64,000 bases of DNA from J051 sp040289295 (GCA_040289295.1 PSLA01000007.1:21705-85704); one strand, 5' to 3'; shown: positions 42,812 to 51,974, numbered from the stretch's first letter. The notes: generated by a model from the sequence alone, not told the origin. Numbers and translations are program-made.

Positions 42812-43840
42812 ATGACCCTAGTGCTCCTTGCCCTTATGTCAGCGCAAGGCCCAACGGTCAGCATCAGTGGCACGGGCGAATCGCTTGGAGTCAGCCTTCG
42901 CCACGACGGCACCACCGAGGTGGTTCGGTTCTTTCCGCCGCGCCCTGCGACCAGGAAGGCATTTCGGTTTGAGGACCGCTGGGCGGTTTGGGACAGGCGC
43001 GGCCTCAGCATCCGCGTCGCCGACCGCGTGCGGACCTTCCGCCTAACCGACTACGTGCTGCATCCGAAGCTTTGGTCGCGCGATGAGATTGTGAAGACCA
43101 AGGCGCTCATTGACAAAGGGGAGCGCAATCTCGAGCCAAGCGCGTGCGCAGGTGCGGTACAAGTCGGCGCACAAACTTTCTGGATCTTTCAGTGGTCTGA
43201 CAAAAAAGGATTGGTGTGGATGGAGGTGCCGTTGAGTGTTGACCTCTCCGAGGATGTGCCGCGCCCGAAGCTGTTCGGCGCGGAGCCGTGGCGCTTGGAA
43301 TTGCGTACCAGCCGGACCGCCGGACCTTTCGTAGGCTCTTCTTTAGACGCCATCGGCCCGGGCATCATCGTGGCTGGAACTTTCGACGACGGGACATGGG
43401 GGCTCGCCAGCATCTCTGAAGGGAACACCGAGTACAGACGCGTCGAGACTGAGCGCGTGCGCTCGAGCATCATCCATGGTGGACGGGTGTATTACGCAAC
43501 GAGCGGAACGCCCACGCGCATTCGCTCGGTTGACGTCATCACCGGCGAGCGCCTCGACGTAACAGAAGCACCCACGCACATGGTGCAGCTGCTCGCAGCA
43601 GGGATCAACGCTTGGGCATCCTGGGTTACGGAAGGAGGAGGTATTACGACGCTGTCCGTCGTTCACCTGATCAATCGCTCCCGCAAGGACATCGCCGCGC
43701 GGGCTCGCGGCGCCGTGATCCGTGCCGGACGGTTCGGCATCGTCGTCTTCGACGGCTCCGGCGCAAACGGCGGGCCCACGCGCGTGCTCGTCCTCGACCC
43801 CGAGACGCTTGTCGTAACGCACGATATAGACCTTCGCTAA
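42812..43840 (+). CDS. exported protein of unknown function
   Basis: 342 residues. Short hydrophobic N-terminus (MTLVLLALMSAQG) looks like a signal peptide. The remainder is rich in beta strands with repeated W/F-containing elements (FWIFQWSDKKGLVWMEV, GPGIIVAGTFDDGTWGLASI), suggestive of a beta-propeller. No catalytic motif recognised. Divergent from leuC, from which it is separated by 38 bases. ATG 42812 chosen as start of signal peptide. Confidence 0.6.
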   Translation: MTLVLLALMSAQGPTVSISGTGESLGVSLRHDGTTEVVRFFPPRPATRKAFRFEDRWAVWDRRGLSIRVADRVRTFRLTDYVLHPKLWSRDEIVKTKALIDKGERNLEPSACAGAVQVGAQTFWIFQWSDKKGLVWMEVPLSVDLSEDVPRPKLFGAEPWRLELRTSRTAGPFVGSSLDAIGPGIIVAGTFDDGTWGLASISEGNTEYRRVETERVRSSIIHGGRVYYATSGTPTRIRSVDVITGERLDVTEAPTHMVQLLAAGINAWASWVTEGGGITTLSVVHLINRSRKDIAARARGAVIRAGRFGIVVFDGSGANGGPTRVLVLDPETLVVTHDIDLR

Positions 43841-43917
43841 GGCTGCGGGCTGCTCGCTGCACCCACGCATGCCCTACACGTGCATGGTCGCGTTTGCACA
43901 CGGCCGAGGTTCGCTAC

Positions 43918-44007
43918 GAGGGAGGGCGAGCGTCCCGCGAGCCCATTGCACATCTTCGCGAGGACACTCACGCTCCCTGTGTTCGCGAGGACGCTCACGC
44001 TGTCTGA
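43918..44007. repeat. dispersed intergenic repeat, three elements in inverted and tandem order
   Basis: 43918-43943 carries the family core in reverse orientation (GGCGAGCGTCCCGCGAGCC), and 43955-43980 and 43982-44007 are two tandem diverged forward copies (TTCGCGAGGACxCTCACGCT). The first and second can fold as a large imperfect hairpin between convergent genes. Related copies lie at 53229-53268 and 56550-56639. Confidence 0.7.
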
Positions 44008-44021
44008 GGGGTGCGCTGTCG

Positions 44022-45503
44022 CTAAGGTGCTTCGCCTGCCAAATACGTCAGCACAGGCTGGGAGTCCATCTGCTTCGGGTCATGCTCGTACAGTTGGAAG
44101 TCTGCCCATTCGCCGGCCGCCAGGGACCCAAGCTCCGTTTCGTCGTTGACCTTCGCCGCACCGAGGGTGTACATGTCGATCGCCTCCTCCACCGAGATCG
44201 CCTCAGAGGGGTCGAAGCCGGGCGGCCGTGAGACAGCCGAGCGAATCCCGTCCCACGGATCACCCGGCACGATTGGTCGGTCGCTTGAGAGGCCGATCGT
44301 AACTCCTGCGTCGGCAAGGCTTCGAGCGCGTTTGAGCGTACGCGCCCGCTGCTCCCCGAGCTGGCGGAAGTAAGCATGCCCGAACCGCAACAGGAACTCC
44401 GGTTGCAAGGTGACCCGCAGCCCAAGGCGGTAGATGCGCTGGATTTGCTCATCGCGTAGCGCCATCACGTGCTCGACCCGATGCCTCCAAGCGTCGCCAG
44501 CCGCCTTGAAGGCGTCGAGCACGGCGTCTGTACAGCGGTCGCCGATACTGTGAATTGCGACCACGTGACCCGCTTCGTAAGCGACGCGGACACGCTCGCG
44601 AAGGTCGTCCGGCTCATAGACGAGCATGCCCGTGCCGCCCGTGACGTACTCGGCGGTCATCGCCGCGGTTCCGGCGCCGATCGCGCCGTCCGCGAAGAGT
44701 TTGACGCCCAAGTTCCGCAACATAGGCGTCGCTTCGAGGCGGAAGTCCGGCTCTCCCCGTTTGCCGAAGATCCTCCCCCAAAGGATGAAGGTGCGCAATC
44801 GGATAGCGCATCCGTTTTCCGATGCGCGGCGGTACGCTTTTAGTTCTTCGCTGAGGCCGCGTGAACCCGTCGCCATGTCGGTGGCGCAAGTGATGCCCAT
44901 GGTTCGCATGCTTCTGGCTGCAGCATGAATAGCGTCGACGCTCTCTGTTAGCGTGGGCGGGGGCACAACGCGATAGACAAGCTCCATGGCGCTCTCGAGG
45001 AGCGGGCCGAGCGGCTTGCCGTGCTTGCCTCGGACGATGGTGCCACCCGGCGGATCGGGCGTGTTCGCCCCCACGCCCGCCTCGCGTAGGGCTGCGCTGT
45101 TTGCGACCGCCGCGTGTCCGCTCGCATGCCTGAGGATGGTCGGCCGACCGCGTGCAACCGCGTCAAGCTCTTCCGCAGTGATGTGCCGGCCGTCTACGAA
45201 TCGCGTTTGGTCGTATTGAACTGCGAGCAGCCAACCCTCGCCCGGCGCTTTTTGCACGGCCCGCAACACCTCCTCGCGCGAATCGCATGGCGAAAGGTCG
45301 AGCCGTTGCATGTCCAGTCCCGCCGGAAGGATGTGGCAATGACAGTCCACGAAAGCTGGCATGAGCCACGAACCCCGGCAGTCGACCACTTCGTCAGCCT
45401 CCGCTTCGGCGAGAGGCTCCGCCGCAACCCGGCCGTCCACAACGGAAAGTGCGAAGGGCTTGCCATCCCTCCACCAGCGCGCATTGCGGAAGAGGCGCTT
45501 CAT
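44022..45503 (-). CDS. YtcJ-like metal-dependent amidohydrolase
   Basis: 493 residues of the amidohydrolase_3 family. LMPAFVDCHCHILPAG is the H-x-H metal site (HCH), VAIHSIGDRCTDAVLDAF and WRHRVEHVMAL carry further His ligands, and GLSSDRPIVPGDP the catalytic Asp. Substrate unknown; the family includes formamidase-like and N-substituted hydrolases. ATG 45503 overlaps the uvrB stop (ATGA), so it is co-transcribed with uvrB. Confidence 0.85.
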   Translation of the reverse strand: MKRLFRNARWWRDGKPFALSVVDGRVAAEPLAEAEADEVVDCRGSWLMPAFVDCHCHILPAGLDMQRLDLSPCDSREEVLRAVQKAPGEGWLLAVQYDQTRFVDGRHITAEELDAVARGRPTILRHASGHAAVANSAALREAGVGANTPDPPGGTIVRGKHGKPLGPLLESAMELVYRVVPPPTLTESVDAIHAAARSMRTMGITCATDMATGSRGLSEELKAYRRASENGCAIRLRTFILWGRIFGKRGEPDFRLEATPMLRNLGVKLFADGAIGAGTAAMTAEYVTGGTGMLVYEPDDLRERVRVAYEAGHVVAIHSIGDRCTDAVLDAFKAAGDAWRHRVEHVMALRDEQIQRIYRLGLRVTLQPEFLLRFGHAYFRQLGEQRARTLKRARSLADAGVTIGLSSDRPIVPGDPWDGIRSAVSRPPGFDPSEAISVEEAIDMYTLGAAKVNDETELGSLAAGEWADFQLYEHDPKQMDSQPVLTYLAGEAP

Positions 45504-47551
45504 GGGCGTTTCCCCTCGCCCATAGCCCCTCTCCCAGAGGGAGAGGGAAGGTCAAGCCCCGCGAGGCGGCGAAGTTTGAAGATTTCGTCGCGCATGCGGG
45601 CTGCATCCTCGAAGCGCATCTCCTTCGCCAGGGCGTGCATCTCCTTTTCCAGTCGTACGATCTCGTGAGGGATGTCGTTGATATCCAAAGTTTCGGCGCT
45701 GCGCTTCGTTCCGTCGTCGTATCCTGCGGCGTGCTCGGCGATTTCGTAACTCCGCACGGTTTCGCGTACCTCTTTAGTGACCGTCTGAGGAGAGACGCCG
45801 TGGCGCCGATTGAACTCCTGCTGCAAAGCGCGCCTGCGGTTGGTTTCGTCAATCGCTCTTTGCATCGAGCCGGTTATGGTGTCGGCGTAGAAAATGACGG
45901 TGCCCTCGACGTTGCGGGCGGCGCGACCGATGGTTTGTATTAGCGACGTTTCCGAGCGCAGGAACCCCTCCTTGTCCGCGTCCAAGACTGCGACAAGGGT
46001 TACCTCCGGCAGGTCGAGCCCTTCGCGGAGGAGGTTCACACCGATGAGCACGTCATATACGCCGAGGCGCAGTTCGCGGAGGATCTCTGGGCGCTCGAGC
46101 GCGTGGACGTCGCTGTGGATATACTGCACGCGGATGCCGAGGTCTTGAAGGTAAGACGTCAGGTCCTCAGCCATCTTCTTCGTAAGCGTCGTTACAAGGG
46201 TGCGCTGCTTCCTCACGACTCGCTTCTGAATCTCAGCGATGAGGTCGTCTACTTGCCGCTCAGTCGGGCGGACGATGACGTGCGGGTCGAGGAGAAACGT
46301 GGGCCGGATAATCTGCTCGACGATCTGGCTGCTGTTCTCCCGCTCGAATGGGCCGGGTGTGGCGCTGACGAAAATCGTTTGGCCGATGCGCTCGAGGAAC
46401 TCCTCGAATCGCAGCGGGCGGTTGTCCAGCGCGCTCGGAAGACGAAAGCCGTACTCAACCAGCACTTTCTTACGCTGGAAGTCGCCGTTGTACATCGCGT
46501 GCAGTTGTGGGATCGTCTGGTGGCTCTCGTCAATGAAGATCAGCGCGTCGGAAGGTAGGAATTCGAGAAGAGTGTACGGGGGCGTGCCTGGTTCACGGTT
46601 GTCGAAGAACCGTGAGTAGTTCTCAATTCCGTTGCAATATCCGAGTTGCCGCATCATCTCGACGTCGAAGTCGGTGCGTTGGCGCAACCGCTGCTCTTCC
46701 AGCAACTTCCCTTGCGAGCGGAAATGCGCGCACTGCTCCTCTTTCTCCTCTTCAATCTTGGCGATAACCTCGTCGAGCCGTTCCCAGGGAGTAACGTAGT
46801 GCGTCGCCGGAAAGATGCTCACGCGTTGCGGCTCGTCCAGAACCTCCTGCGTGAGCGGGTCAATGAGGCGGATGCGCTCGATTTCGTCGCCGAAGAACTC
46901 GACTCGAATCGTAACCTCCTCGTCTTTCGGCTGTATCTCCAACGTGTCGCCGCGCACGCGGAACGTGCCTCGCTGGAGCACCATCTCGTTGCGAGCGAAT
47001 TGCATCTGCACCAGCGAGCGCAACAGATCCTGGCGGAGGAACGACACCCCGGTTTCCAACGTCAAAACCTGCTCGCGATATGCCGACGGGTCACCCAAGC
47101 CGTAGATGCAGGAGACGCTCGCAACTATGATCGTGTCGCGCCGCTCGAGGATCGCCTGCGTTGCGGCGTGTCGCAGGCGGTCAATCTCCTCATTGATACT
47201 CGCGTCCTTCTCGATGTAGAGGTCGGTCTGCGGGACGTAAGCCTCCGGCTGATAGTAGTCGTAGTAGCTGATGAAGTACTGGACGGAGTTTTCAGGGAAA
47301 AACGCCCGAAACTCCTGGCACAACTGCGCTGCGAGGGTCTTGTTGTGTGCGATGACCAACGCCGGGCGCTTGGTTCGAGCGATGACGCTCGCCATCGTGT
47401 ACGTCTTCCCCGTTCCGGTCGCGCCGAGAAGCGTCTGGAAGCGGTAGCCCAGATCCAGCCCCTCGACGAGGCGTTCGATCGCCTCCGGCTGGTCGCCACG
47501 TGGCTCAAAGGAGGGATCCAGGCGAAAGTCGGCTTCGCGCTTCAGCAGCAT
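45500..47551 (-). CDS. uvrB: Excinuclease ABC subunit B
   Basis: 683-residue DNA damage recognition helicase of nucleotide excision repair. Walker A GATGTGKTYTMASV, beta-hairpin region YYQPEAYVPQTDLYIEKDA, DESHQTIPQLHAMYNGD, LVTTLTKKMAEDLT, DVLIGVNLLREGLDLPEVTLVAVLDADKEGFLRS and the C-terminal UVR motif (LEKEMHALAKEMRFEDAARMRDEI) are all present. The last 16 codons come from an inserted palindromic sequence (45527-45547). Confidence 0.97.
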   Translation of the reverse strand: MLLKREADFRLDPSFEPRGDQPEAIERLVEGLDLGYRFQTLLGATGTGKTYTMASVIARTKRPALVIAHNKTLAAQLCQEFRAFFPENSVQYFISYYDYYQPEAYVPQTDLYIEKDASINEEIDRLRHAATQAILERRDTIIVASVSCIYGLGDPSAYREQVLTLETGVSFLRQDLLRSLVQMQFARNEMVLQRGTFRVRGDTLEIQPKDEEVTIRVEFFGDEIERIRLIDPLTQEVLDEPQRVSIFPATHYVTPWERLDEVIAKIEEEKEEQCAHFRSQGKLLEEQRLRQRTDFDVEMMRQLGYCNGIENYSRFFDNREPGTPPYTLLEFLPSDALIFIDESHQTIPQLHAMYNGDFQRKKVLVEYGFRLPSALDNRPLRFEEFLERIGQTIFVSATPGPFERENSSQIVEQIIRPTFLLDPHVIVRPTERQVDDLIAEIQKRVVRKQRTLVTTLTKKMAEDLTSYLQDLGIRVQYIHSDVHALERPEILRELRLGVYDVLIGVNLLREGLDLPEVTLVAVLDADKEGFLRSETSLIQTIGRAARNVEGTVIFYADTITGSMQRAIDETNRRRALQQEFNRRHGVSPQTVTKEVRETVRSYEIAEHAAGYDDGTKRSAETLDINDIPHEIVRLEKEMHALAKEMRFEDAARMRDEIFKLRRLAGLDLPSPSGRGAMGEGKRP
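45527..45547. repeat. palindrome inside the 3' end of uvrB
   Basis: CCCTCTCCC-AGA-GGGAGAGGG: 9-base perfect arms around 3 bases. It encodes part of the C-terminal tail LPSPSGRGAMGEGKRP, which is outside the UvrB domain structure. It resembles REP-like palindromes. Confidence 0.75.
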
Positions 47552-47598
47552 CGTTTGATTCTACGATTATCGCAGGTTCCGTTGCGCCGAGTGCGCCG

Positions 47599-48507
47599 TT
47601 AGCCCTCGCCCTTCGGGCGCAGCAAGAGCACAGGGAAGGACTCGGCGGCGACCATGTGGTGGCTCACGCTGCCGAGCAGCAACCGCTCCACGGCGCTGTG
47701 GCCGTGTGCGCCGACGATGAGCAGGTCGGCGGCGCTGTCCTTCATCTGCTTGGCGATGGCAGGGATCGCGGCATCGCGAACGACTTCGGAGTGAATCGTT
47801 GTGGCGAGCAACTTTAGTTTCTCCTTAACGCGGTCGTTTGCCACTTGTAACTCCTGCTCAATCCGTTCAAGAACATCCATTCCCGTCACGGGCATCTCGC
47901 CGAGCGAGTGCCTTCGCAAATATTCCTCGTCCCGGAAACACGTTATGATGTCGAGGCGGCCAATGCCGGTCGGATGGAGGCGCAATAACTCGTCGAGGCA
48001 GCGATCCATATACTTCGAGTGATCGGTGGCGAGCACGGCATGCATCGCGCCGTTCTCCTTACCCTTCTTAGCGACGAGGAGCGAGCGCTTGGCGTGCTGC
48101 GCGATCGCTCGGCTAACGCTGCCGAACAGCACGGACGCAATCGGCCCCTTCGACTCCGAGCCGACGGCGACCAAGTCGGCTTCGACCGATTCGCAGTACT
48201 TGAGCAACTCTTCCACGCGATGGCCCCTCAGCGCTTGCGTGTCTGGCTCAATGCCATCAGCCTTCATCGCCTCAGCGGCATGGTTTAGGACGGCGTCTGC
48301 GTGCTTCTGCGCCGCCTCCAGGATCAGCTCCAGATCATGAGCCAACGCGTATGCAGAGTCCTGACTGACGGCGAGCGCCGCGGGGTGTACCGGCTCGATA
48401 ACGTGGACAACGGTGAGCCCGGCGTTTGCGAAGCGGAGCCGCTTCAACAAAGAGTACGTGAGGTCGAAGTCCTCCGCCTGCTCCGTGCCCAAAACGATCT
48501 TGTTCAT
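47599..48507 (-). CDS. tandem-domain universal stress protein
   Basis: 302 residues with two UspA domains. Domain 1 (about 1-145) ends GSESKGPIASVLFGSVSRAIAQHAKRSLLVAK; domain 2 (about 153-300) ends VGAHGHSAVERLLLGSVSHHMVAAESFPVLLLRP. Both have the G2xG9xG(S/T) ATP-binding pattern. Cytosolic stress or nucleotide-sensing role. ATG 48507 overlaps the hisI stop (ATGA), an operon pairing that says little about function. Confidence 0.9.
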   Translation of the reverse strand: MNKIVLGTEQAEDFDLTYSLLKRLRFANAGLTVVHVIEPVHPAALAVSQDSAYALAHDLELILEAAQKHADAVLNHAAEAMKADGIEPDTQALRGHRVEELLKYCESVEADLVAVGSESKGPIASVLFGSVSRAIAQHAKRSLLVAKKGKENGAMHAVLATDHSKYMDRCLDELLRLHPTGIGRLDIITCFRDEEYLRRHSLGEMPVTGMDVLERIEQELQVANDRVKEKLKLLATTIHSEVVRDAAIPAIAKQMKDSAADLLIVGAHGHSAVERLLLGSVSHHMVAAESFPVLLLRPKGEG

Positions 48508-48869
48508 TGCATCCCCACGAGCCGTTCTTGATTGACGGTCAAGCCCTCATCGGCAAAATCCCGAAAGAAACAGGAGCGATAGCCCTCATGGCAGGCGGCG
48601 CCAACCTGCTCGACCTGGATAAGCAGGGTGTCCTTGTCGCAGTCAACCGAGATGCGGCGGACGCGCTGCACGTGGCCGCTCGTCTCGCCCTTTACCCAGA
48701 GCTGCCCTCGCGAACGACTCCAGAAGGTGCAGAGCCCAGACTCGACCGTTTGCCTAAGCGACTCGGCACTCATCCATGCCACCATAAGAACCTCGCCTGA
48801 TTCGGCGTCTTGAATCACGGCGGGTACCAGGCCGTTAGCGTCGTATTTGAGCCCCTGAATCTCGCTCAT
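48504..48869 (-). CDS. hisI: Phosphoribosyl-AMP cyclohydrolase
   Basis: 121-residue HisI for histidine synthesis (third step). VLMVAWMSAESLRQTVESG, FWSRSRGQLWVKGETSGHVQRV and ISVDCDKDTLLIQVEQVGAACHEGYRSCFF carry the zinc Cys residues and Asp magnesium site. No fused HisE domain. ATG 48869 lies 7 bases after TATTCT (48877-48882), so a longer frame to 48992 is rejected. Confidence 0.96.
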   Translation of the reverse strand: MSEIQGLKYDANGLVPAVIQDAESGEVLMVAWMSAESLRQTVESGLCTFWSRSRGQLWVKGETSGHVQRVRRISVDCDKDTLLIQVEQVGAACHEGYRSCFFRDFADEGLTVNQERLVGMQ

Positions 48870-48876
48870 CGGACAC

Positions 48877-48882
48877 AGAATA
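48877..48882 (-). promoter_or_regulatory. -10 hexamer TATTCT for hisI-usp
   Basis: TATTCT, 7-base spacer, ATG 48869. Leaderless. Confidence 0.5.
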
Positions 48883-48982
48883 CCCCCGAGAACAGCACGA
48901 CGCAGTGCGCCACCACGCCTTAATCGAACGTTAATGCTAGATTCTGCAGAATCGAGGTCGACTCGACAAAGGAGGAAACACC

Positions 48983-50005
48983 ATGAACGCAAAACGATTG
49001 ATGCAGTGTATGATGATCGGAATCGCTTTCAGCGGAACTACCGCGACCGCCCAAGACCAAGGGAAGTTCTCCGGGCTCGTTTTTGGAGACTTCTACCAAG
49101 TGCTCGGACACAGCGACCCGACCATTGAAGGCCTCAACGGCTTCTGGTTCCGGCGCATTTATCTGACCTACGATCGCTCAATCACCGACAAGTTCAAAAC
49201 CCGAGTGCGGTTCGAGGCGAATAGCCCCGGTGATTTCTCCACCAGCGGAGGTCTCAACCCGTTCTTGAAGGACGTTTACGTGACGTATGTCAGCAAACTG
49301 TTCGGGGTCACTCTCGGCCTCCAGCCTACGCCAACGTTCGGAAACGTCGAGGACTTCCACGGGTACCGTTACATTGAGAAGACGCCTCTTGACCTCTATA
49401 AGATGGCGGACTCTCGAGACTCGGGACTTGCCATACGTGGCAAGTCGGCTGGCGACGGACGAACGCAGTACGCCGTCATGGTTGGAAACGACAGCGGAAC
49501 GAAGTCCGAGACGAACAAAGGCAAGGCGATCTATCTGCTCGTCGGCCACTGGTTCACCGAAAACCTCTATGCCGAGACCACCGCCGACTTCCGCGATAAG
49601 CTAGGGAGCGAGGACTGGACCACTGTCACCGGCTTCGTTGGCTACAAGCAGGGGAAGGTGAATGCAGGCCTCTTGTACGGCAACCAGGAGCGAAATAACA
49701 CCTCGAGCGGCGACGTCAGCCTGAGCGTGTGGTCGCTGTACGTTGGGATTCAGGCTTCTGAAACCGTCAAGCCGTTCTTTCGCGTTGACTCGCTGAGCGG
49801 TCCGGTACCGGGTGCGTCTACCATCTCGTACCTCAAGATTGACGACACGGCGACGCCGACGCTGTACATCGTCGGCATCGAGTTCAAACTTGCGGACGGC
49901 GTTTACCTTACGCCGAACGTTGAGTTGGTTACTTATCGCGACGCAGCAGGGCCAAAGCCGGATGAGATCATCATCGGTCGACTGACCTACTACGCCAAGT
50001 TCTGA
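48983..50005 (+). CDS. outer membrane porin-like beta-barrel
   Basis: 340 residues. Signal peptide (about 1-23, ending TATAQ), then a series of amphipathic strands (FSGLVFGDFYQVLG, WFRRIYLTYDRS, FKTRVRFEAN, VYVTYVSKLFGVTLGLQ) with a C-terminal strand IIIGRLTYYAKF ending in Phe, the BamA recognition feature. Porin specificity unknown. A strong AAAGGAGGAAA ribosome site precedes ATG 48983, and TAGATT lies further upstream, so it has a normal leader. Confidence 0.85.
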   Translation: MNAKRLMQCMMIGIAFSGTTATAQDQGKFSGLVFGDFYQVLGHSDPTIEGLNGFWFRRIYLTYDRSITDKFKTRVRFEANSPGDFSTSGGLNPFLKDVYVTYVSKLFGVTLGLQPTPTFGNVEDFHGYRYIEKTPLDLYKMADSRDSGLAIRGKSAGDGRTQYAVMVGNDSGTKSETNKGKAIYLLVGHWFTENLYAETTADFRDKLGSEDWTTVTGFVGYKQGKVNAGLLYGNQERNNTSSGDVSLSVWSLYVGIQASETVKPFFRVDSLSGPVPGASTISYLKIDDTATPTLYIVGIEFKLADGVYLTPNVELVTYRDAAGPKPDEIIIGRLTYYAKF

Positions 50006-50063
50006 CCTCTCAGCGTGGGATGCTGCGATAGACGGGCATCCCCCGCTGGTACACTTCGAGCCC

Positions 50064-50660
50064 ATGCGCTTCGCGGCTCTTTTCGCGCTGGTGACCTTGC
50101 CCGCGTTCCTTCTTCCCGACCGACTGCTCACCATTCCCACCGGTGTTACGCTCGCGCCCGGTGAGGCAGTTGCAGAAGCGCTCTATCGAACCGACAACCA
50201 CCGGACGATTAGATTCCTCCAGGTTGGATTACCGCTGTTCTTGGAACTCGGGGCGACGCTGGATGACGGGACGCCGGCTGTCCACCTTCAGTACAGCGTG
50301 GCGCAGCCGTTCCCTGAGTATGCGCCCGGCATCGCCGTCGGAGTCTGGGACGCGGGCAACGATTCTCCCGACGGCCGCGGACTGTGGCTCGCAGCCACGT
50401 GGCAATTCAATGCGTATGCTGACTGGGCGAAACGCGAGCGCATCTCGTTCACGCTTGGCGGAGGCAGCGCGCCTCGATTCCGTGGCGCTTTTGTCGGGCT
50501 TGATTTGCCCGTCTACACCGGTTGGAACCTTCTGATAGAGCACGACTCGCGGGCACTGACGTTCGGCGTCGGTTTCGAGCCGTTGCGACAAGTTCGGTTT
50601 CGCGGGCTGGTGCGGGACGGACGGGCAGCGTACTCGTTCACCCTACGGTACGGGTTTTAG
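50064..50660 (+). CDS. outer-membrane-barrel-like protein, unknown
   Basis: 198 residues with signal peptide (MRFAALFALVTLPAFLLPDR) and alternating hydrophobic strands ending AAYSFTLRYGF with terminal Phe. GYRTDNHRTIRF-like start and GWNLLIEHDSRALTFGVGFEPL resemble small outer membrane proteins. Lies 58 bases after the porin gene. TACACT at 50050-50055 precedes ATG by 8 bases. Confidence 0.65.
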   Translation: MRFAALFALVTLPAFLLPDRLLTIPTGVTLAPGEAVAEALYRTDNHRTIRFLQVGLPLFLELGATLDDGTPAVHLQYSVAQPFPEYAPGIAVGVWDAGNDSPDGRGLWLAATWQFNAYADWAKRERISFTLGGGSAPRFRGAFVGLDLPVYTGWNLLIEHDSRALTFGVGFEPLRQVRFRGLVRDGRAAYSFTLRYGF

Positions 50661-50703
50661 GCCAGCTGTGAGCGCCGAGTGCGCCACGTAGAGACGCGCA
50701 ATG

Positions 50704-51954
50704 CTACTGCGAGGGCAGCGGCCCGCGAGAGCCCTCGCCACCACCGCTGGACAGTTTCCTAAACTTGTGCTTCCCCACGCGGAGCACCTTCCCTACCGCA
50801 TCCTCGACCGGCACGCCCAATGTTGGGTCACTGAGGCGCTCGCCATCGAGGTACACCCCACCGTTTTGCATGAGGCGTCGCGCCTCGCTTATGCTCTTCG
50901 CCAAGCCGATGGCGTAGATGAACCCGGGCACCTGAAGCATGCCGTCCTTCACACATTTCTCCGGTATAAAGACCTCAGGCGCCTCCTCAGGTAGCTCACG
51001 CTTGCTGAATGTGCGAAGGAAAAACTCGTCGGCCTCTTGCGCCGCCTGCTCTCCATGATAGAGCGCGACGATCTCCCGGGCCAGTCGCCGCTTCGCGTCC
51101 CGCGGGTTGAGGGCGCCGCCTTTCATCGCTTGCTCGATTTCGCCAATCTCCGCTTCGGGCACGTCGGTGCAAAGTGTAAACCAGTTCACGATCAGCTCGT
51201 CTGGGATGGACATGGTCTTGCCGAACATTTCGTTCGGCGGCTCGGTGATGCCGACGTAGTTGTTCAGCGACTGGGACATCTTCTCCTTGCCGTCCGTCCC
51301 AACCAGAAGCGGCATCAGCATCACGACTTGTGGCTCCTGGCCGTAATCACGCTGCAGGTCCCGTCCTACGAGATTGTTGAACTTCTGGTCTTTCCCGCCC
51401 AACTCCACGTCAGATTCGACCGCGACGGAGTCATATCCCTGACAGAGTGGGTACAGAATCTCGTGCAGCCCGATCGGCCGATCTTCGTCCAGTCGGTTTT
51501 TGAAGTCGTCGCGTTCGAGGATGCGAGCGACAGTCGTTCGCGCAGCGAGGCGAATTACGTCGGCGAAGTCCATCTTGCCGAGCCAGTCGGCGTTGTATCG
51601 GACCTCGGTACGCTCGGGGTCGAGAATCTTGTAGATTTGCTCCGAAACGCCCTGAAGGTTCTGTTGAACCTCGTCCCTGGTGAGCTGAGGTCGTGTCTTC
51701 GACTTGCCGCTTGGGTCTCCAATCATCGCGGTGAAGTCACCGATGATCAGTACCGCGGTATGACCGAGGCGCTGGAAGTCGCGAAGCTTGCGTAACACGA
51801 CGGCCCAACCGAGCGTAACACTCGCAGCGGTAGGATCAACTCCGAGTTTCACTCGCAACGGGCGAGCCTTCCTCAGTTTGGCGAGGAGCTCTTCCTCGTT
51901 GATTATCTCGGCACAACCGCGCGAGAGCGCGCGGAGTTGCTCTTCGGGACGCAT
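50704..51954 (-). CDS. tyrS: Tyrosyl-tRNA synthetase with altered HIGH motif
   Basis: 416-residue class I aminoacyl-tRNA synthetase: catalytic core, KMSKS-like GKEKMSQS, anticodon-binding region and C-terminal S4 domain (MLQVPGFIYAIGLAKSISEARRLMQNGGVYLDGE). VAVESDVELGGKDQKFNNLVGRDLQ is typical TyrS. The first signature, normally HLGH or HIGH, reads TLGW (47-50) in the context DPTAASVTLGWAVVLRKL, with the rest intact. ATG 51954 (MRPEEQ) is chosen over the frame to 52041. Its TATTAT -10 overlaps that of the divergent lipoprotein gene. Confidence 0.93.
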   Translation of the reverse strand: MRPEEQLRALSRGCAEIINEEELLAKLRKARPLRVKLGVDPTAASVTLGWAVVLRKLRDFQRLGHTAVLIIGDFTAMIGDPSGKSKTRPQLTRDEVQQNLQGVSEQIYKILDPERTEVRYNADWLGKMDFADVIRLAARTTVARILERDDFKNRLDEDRPIGLHEILYPLCQGYDSVAVESDVELGGKDQKFNNLVGRDLQRDYGQEPQVVMLMPLLVGTDGKEKMSQSLNNYVGITEPPNEMFGKTMSIPDELIVNWFTLCTDVPEAEIGEIEQAMKGGALNPRDAKRRLAREIVALYHGEQAAQEADEFFLRTFSKRELPEEAPEVFIPEKCVKDGMLQVPGFIYAIGLAKSISEARRLMQNGGVYLDGERLSDPTLGVPVEDAVGKVLRVGKHKFRKLSSGGGEGSRGPLPSQ

Positions 51955-51962
51955 CGCCCGTG

Positions 51963-51969
51963 CATAATA
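51963..51969. promoter_or_regulatory. overlapping bidirectional -10 elements
   Basis: CATAAT (plus, 51963-51968) lies 6 bases before lipoprotein ATG 51975; TATTAT (minus, 51964-51969) lies 9 bases before tyrS ATG 51954. The two hexamers share 5 bases, so only one polymerase could occupy the site at a time. Confidence 0.55.
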
Positions 51970-51974
51970 GCACC

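Noticed and set aside
43861..44231. plus-strand frames over the repeat region
   Set aside because: They consist of the dispersed repeat and antisense amidohydrolase sequence.
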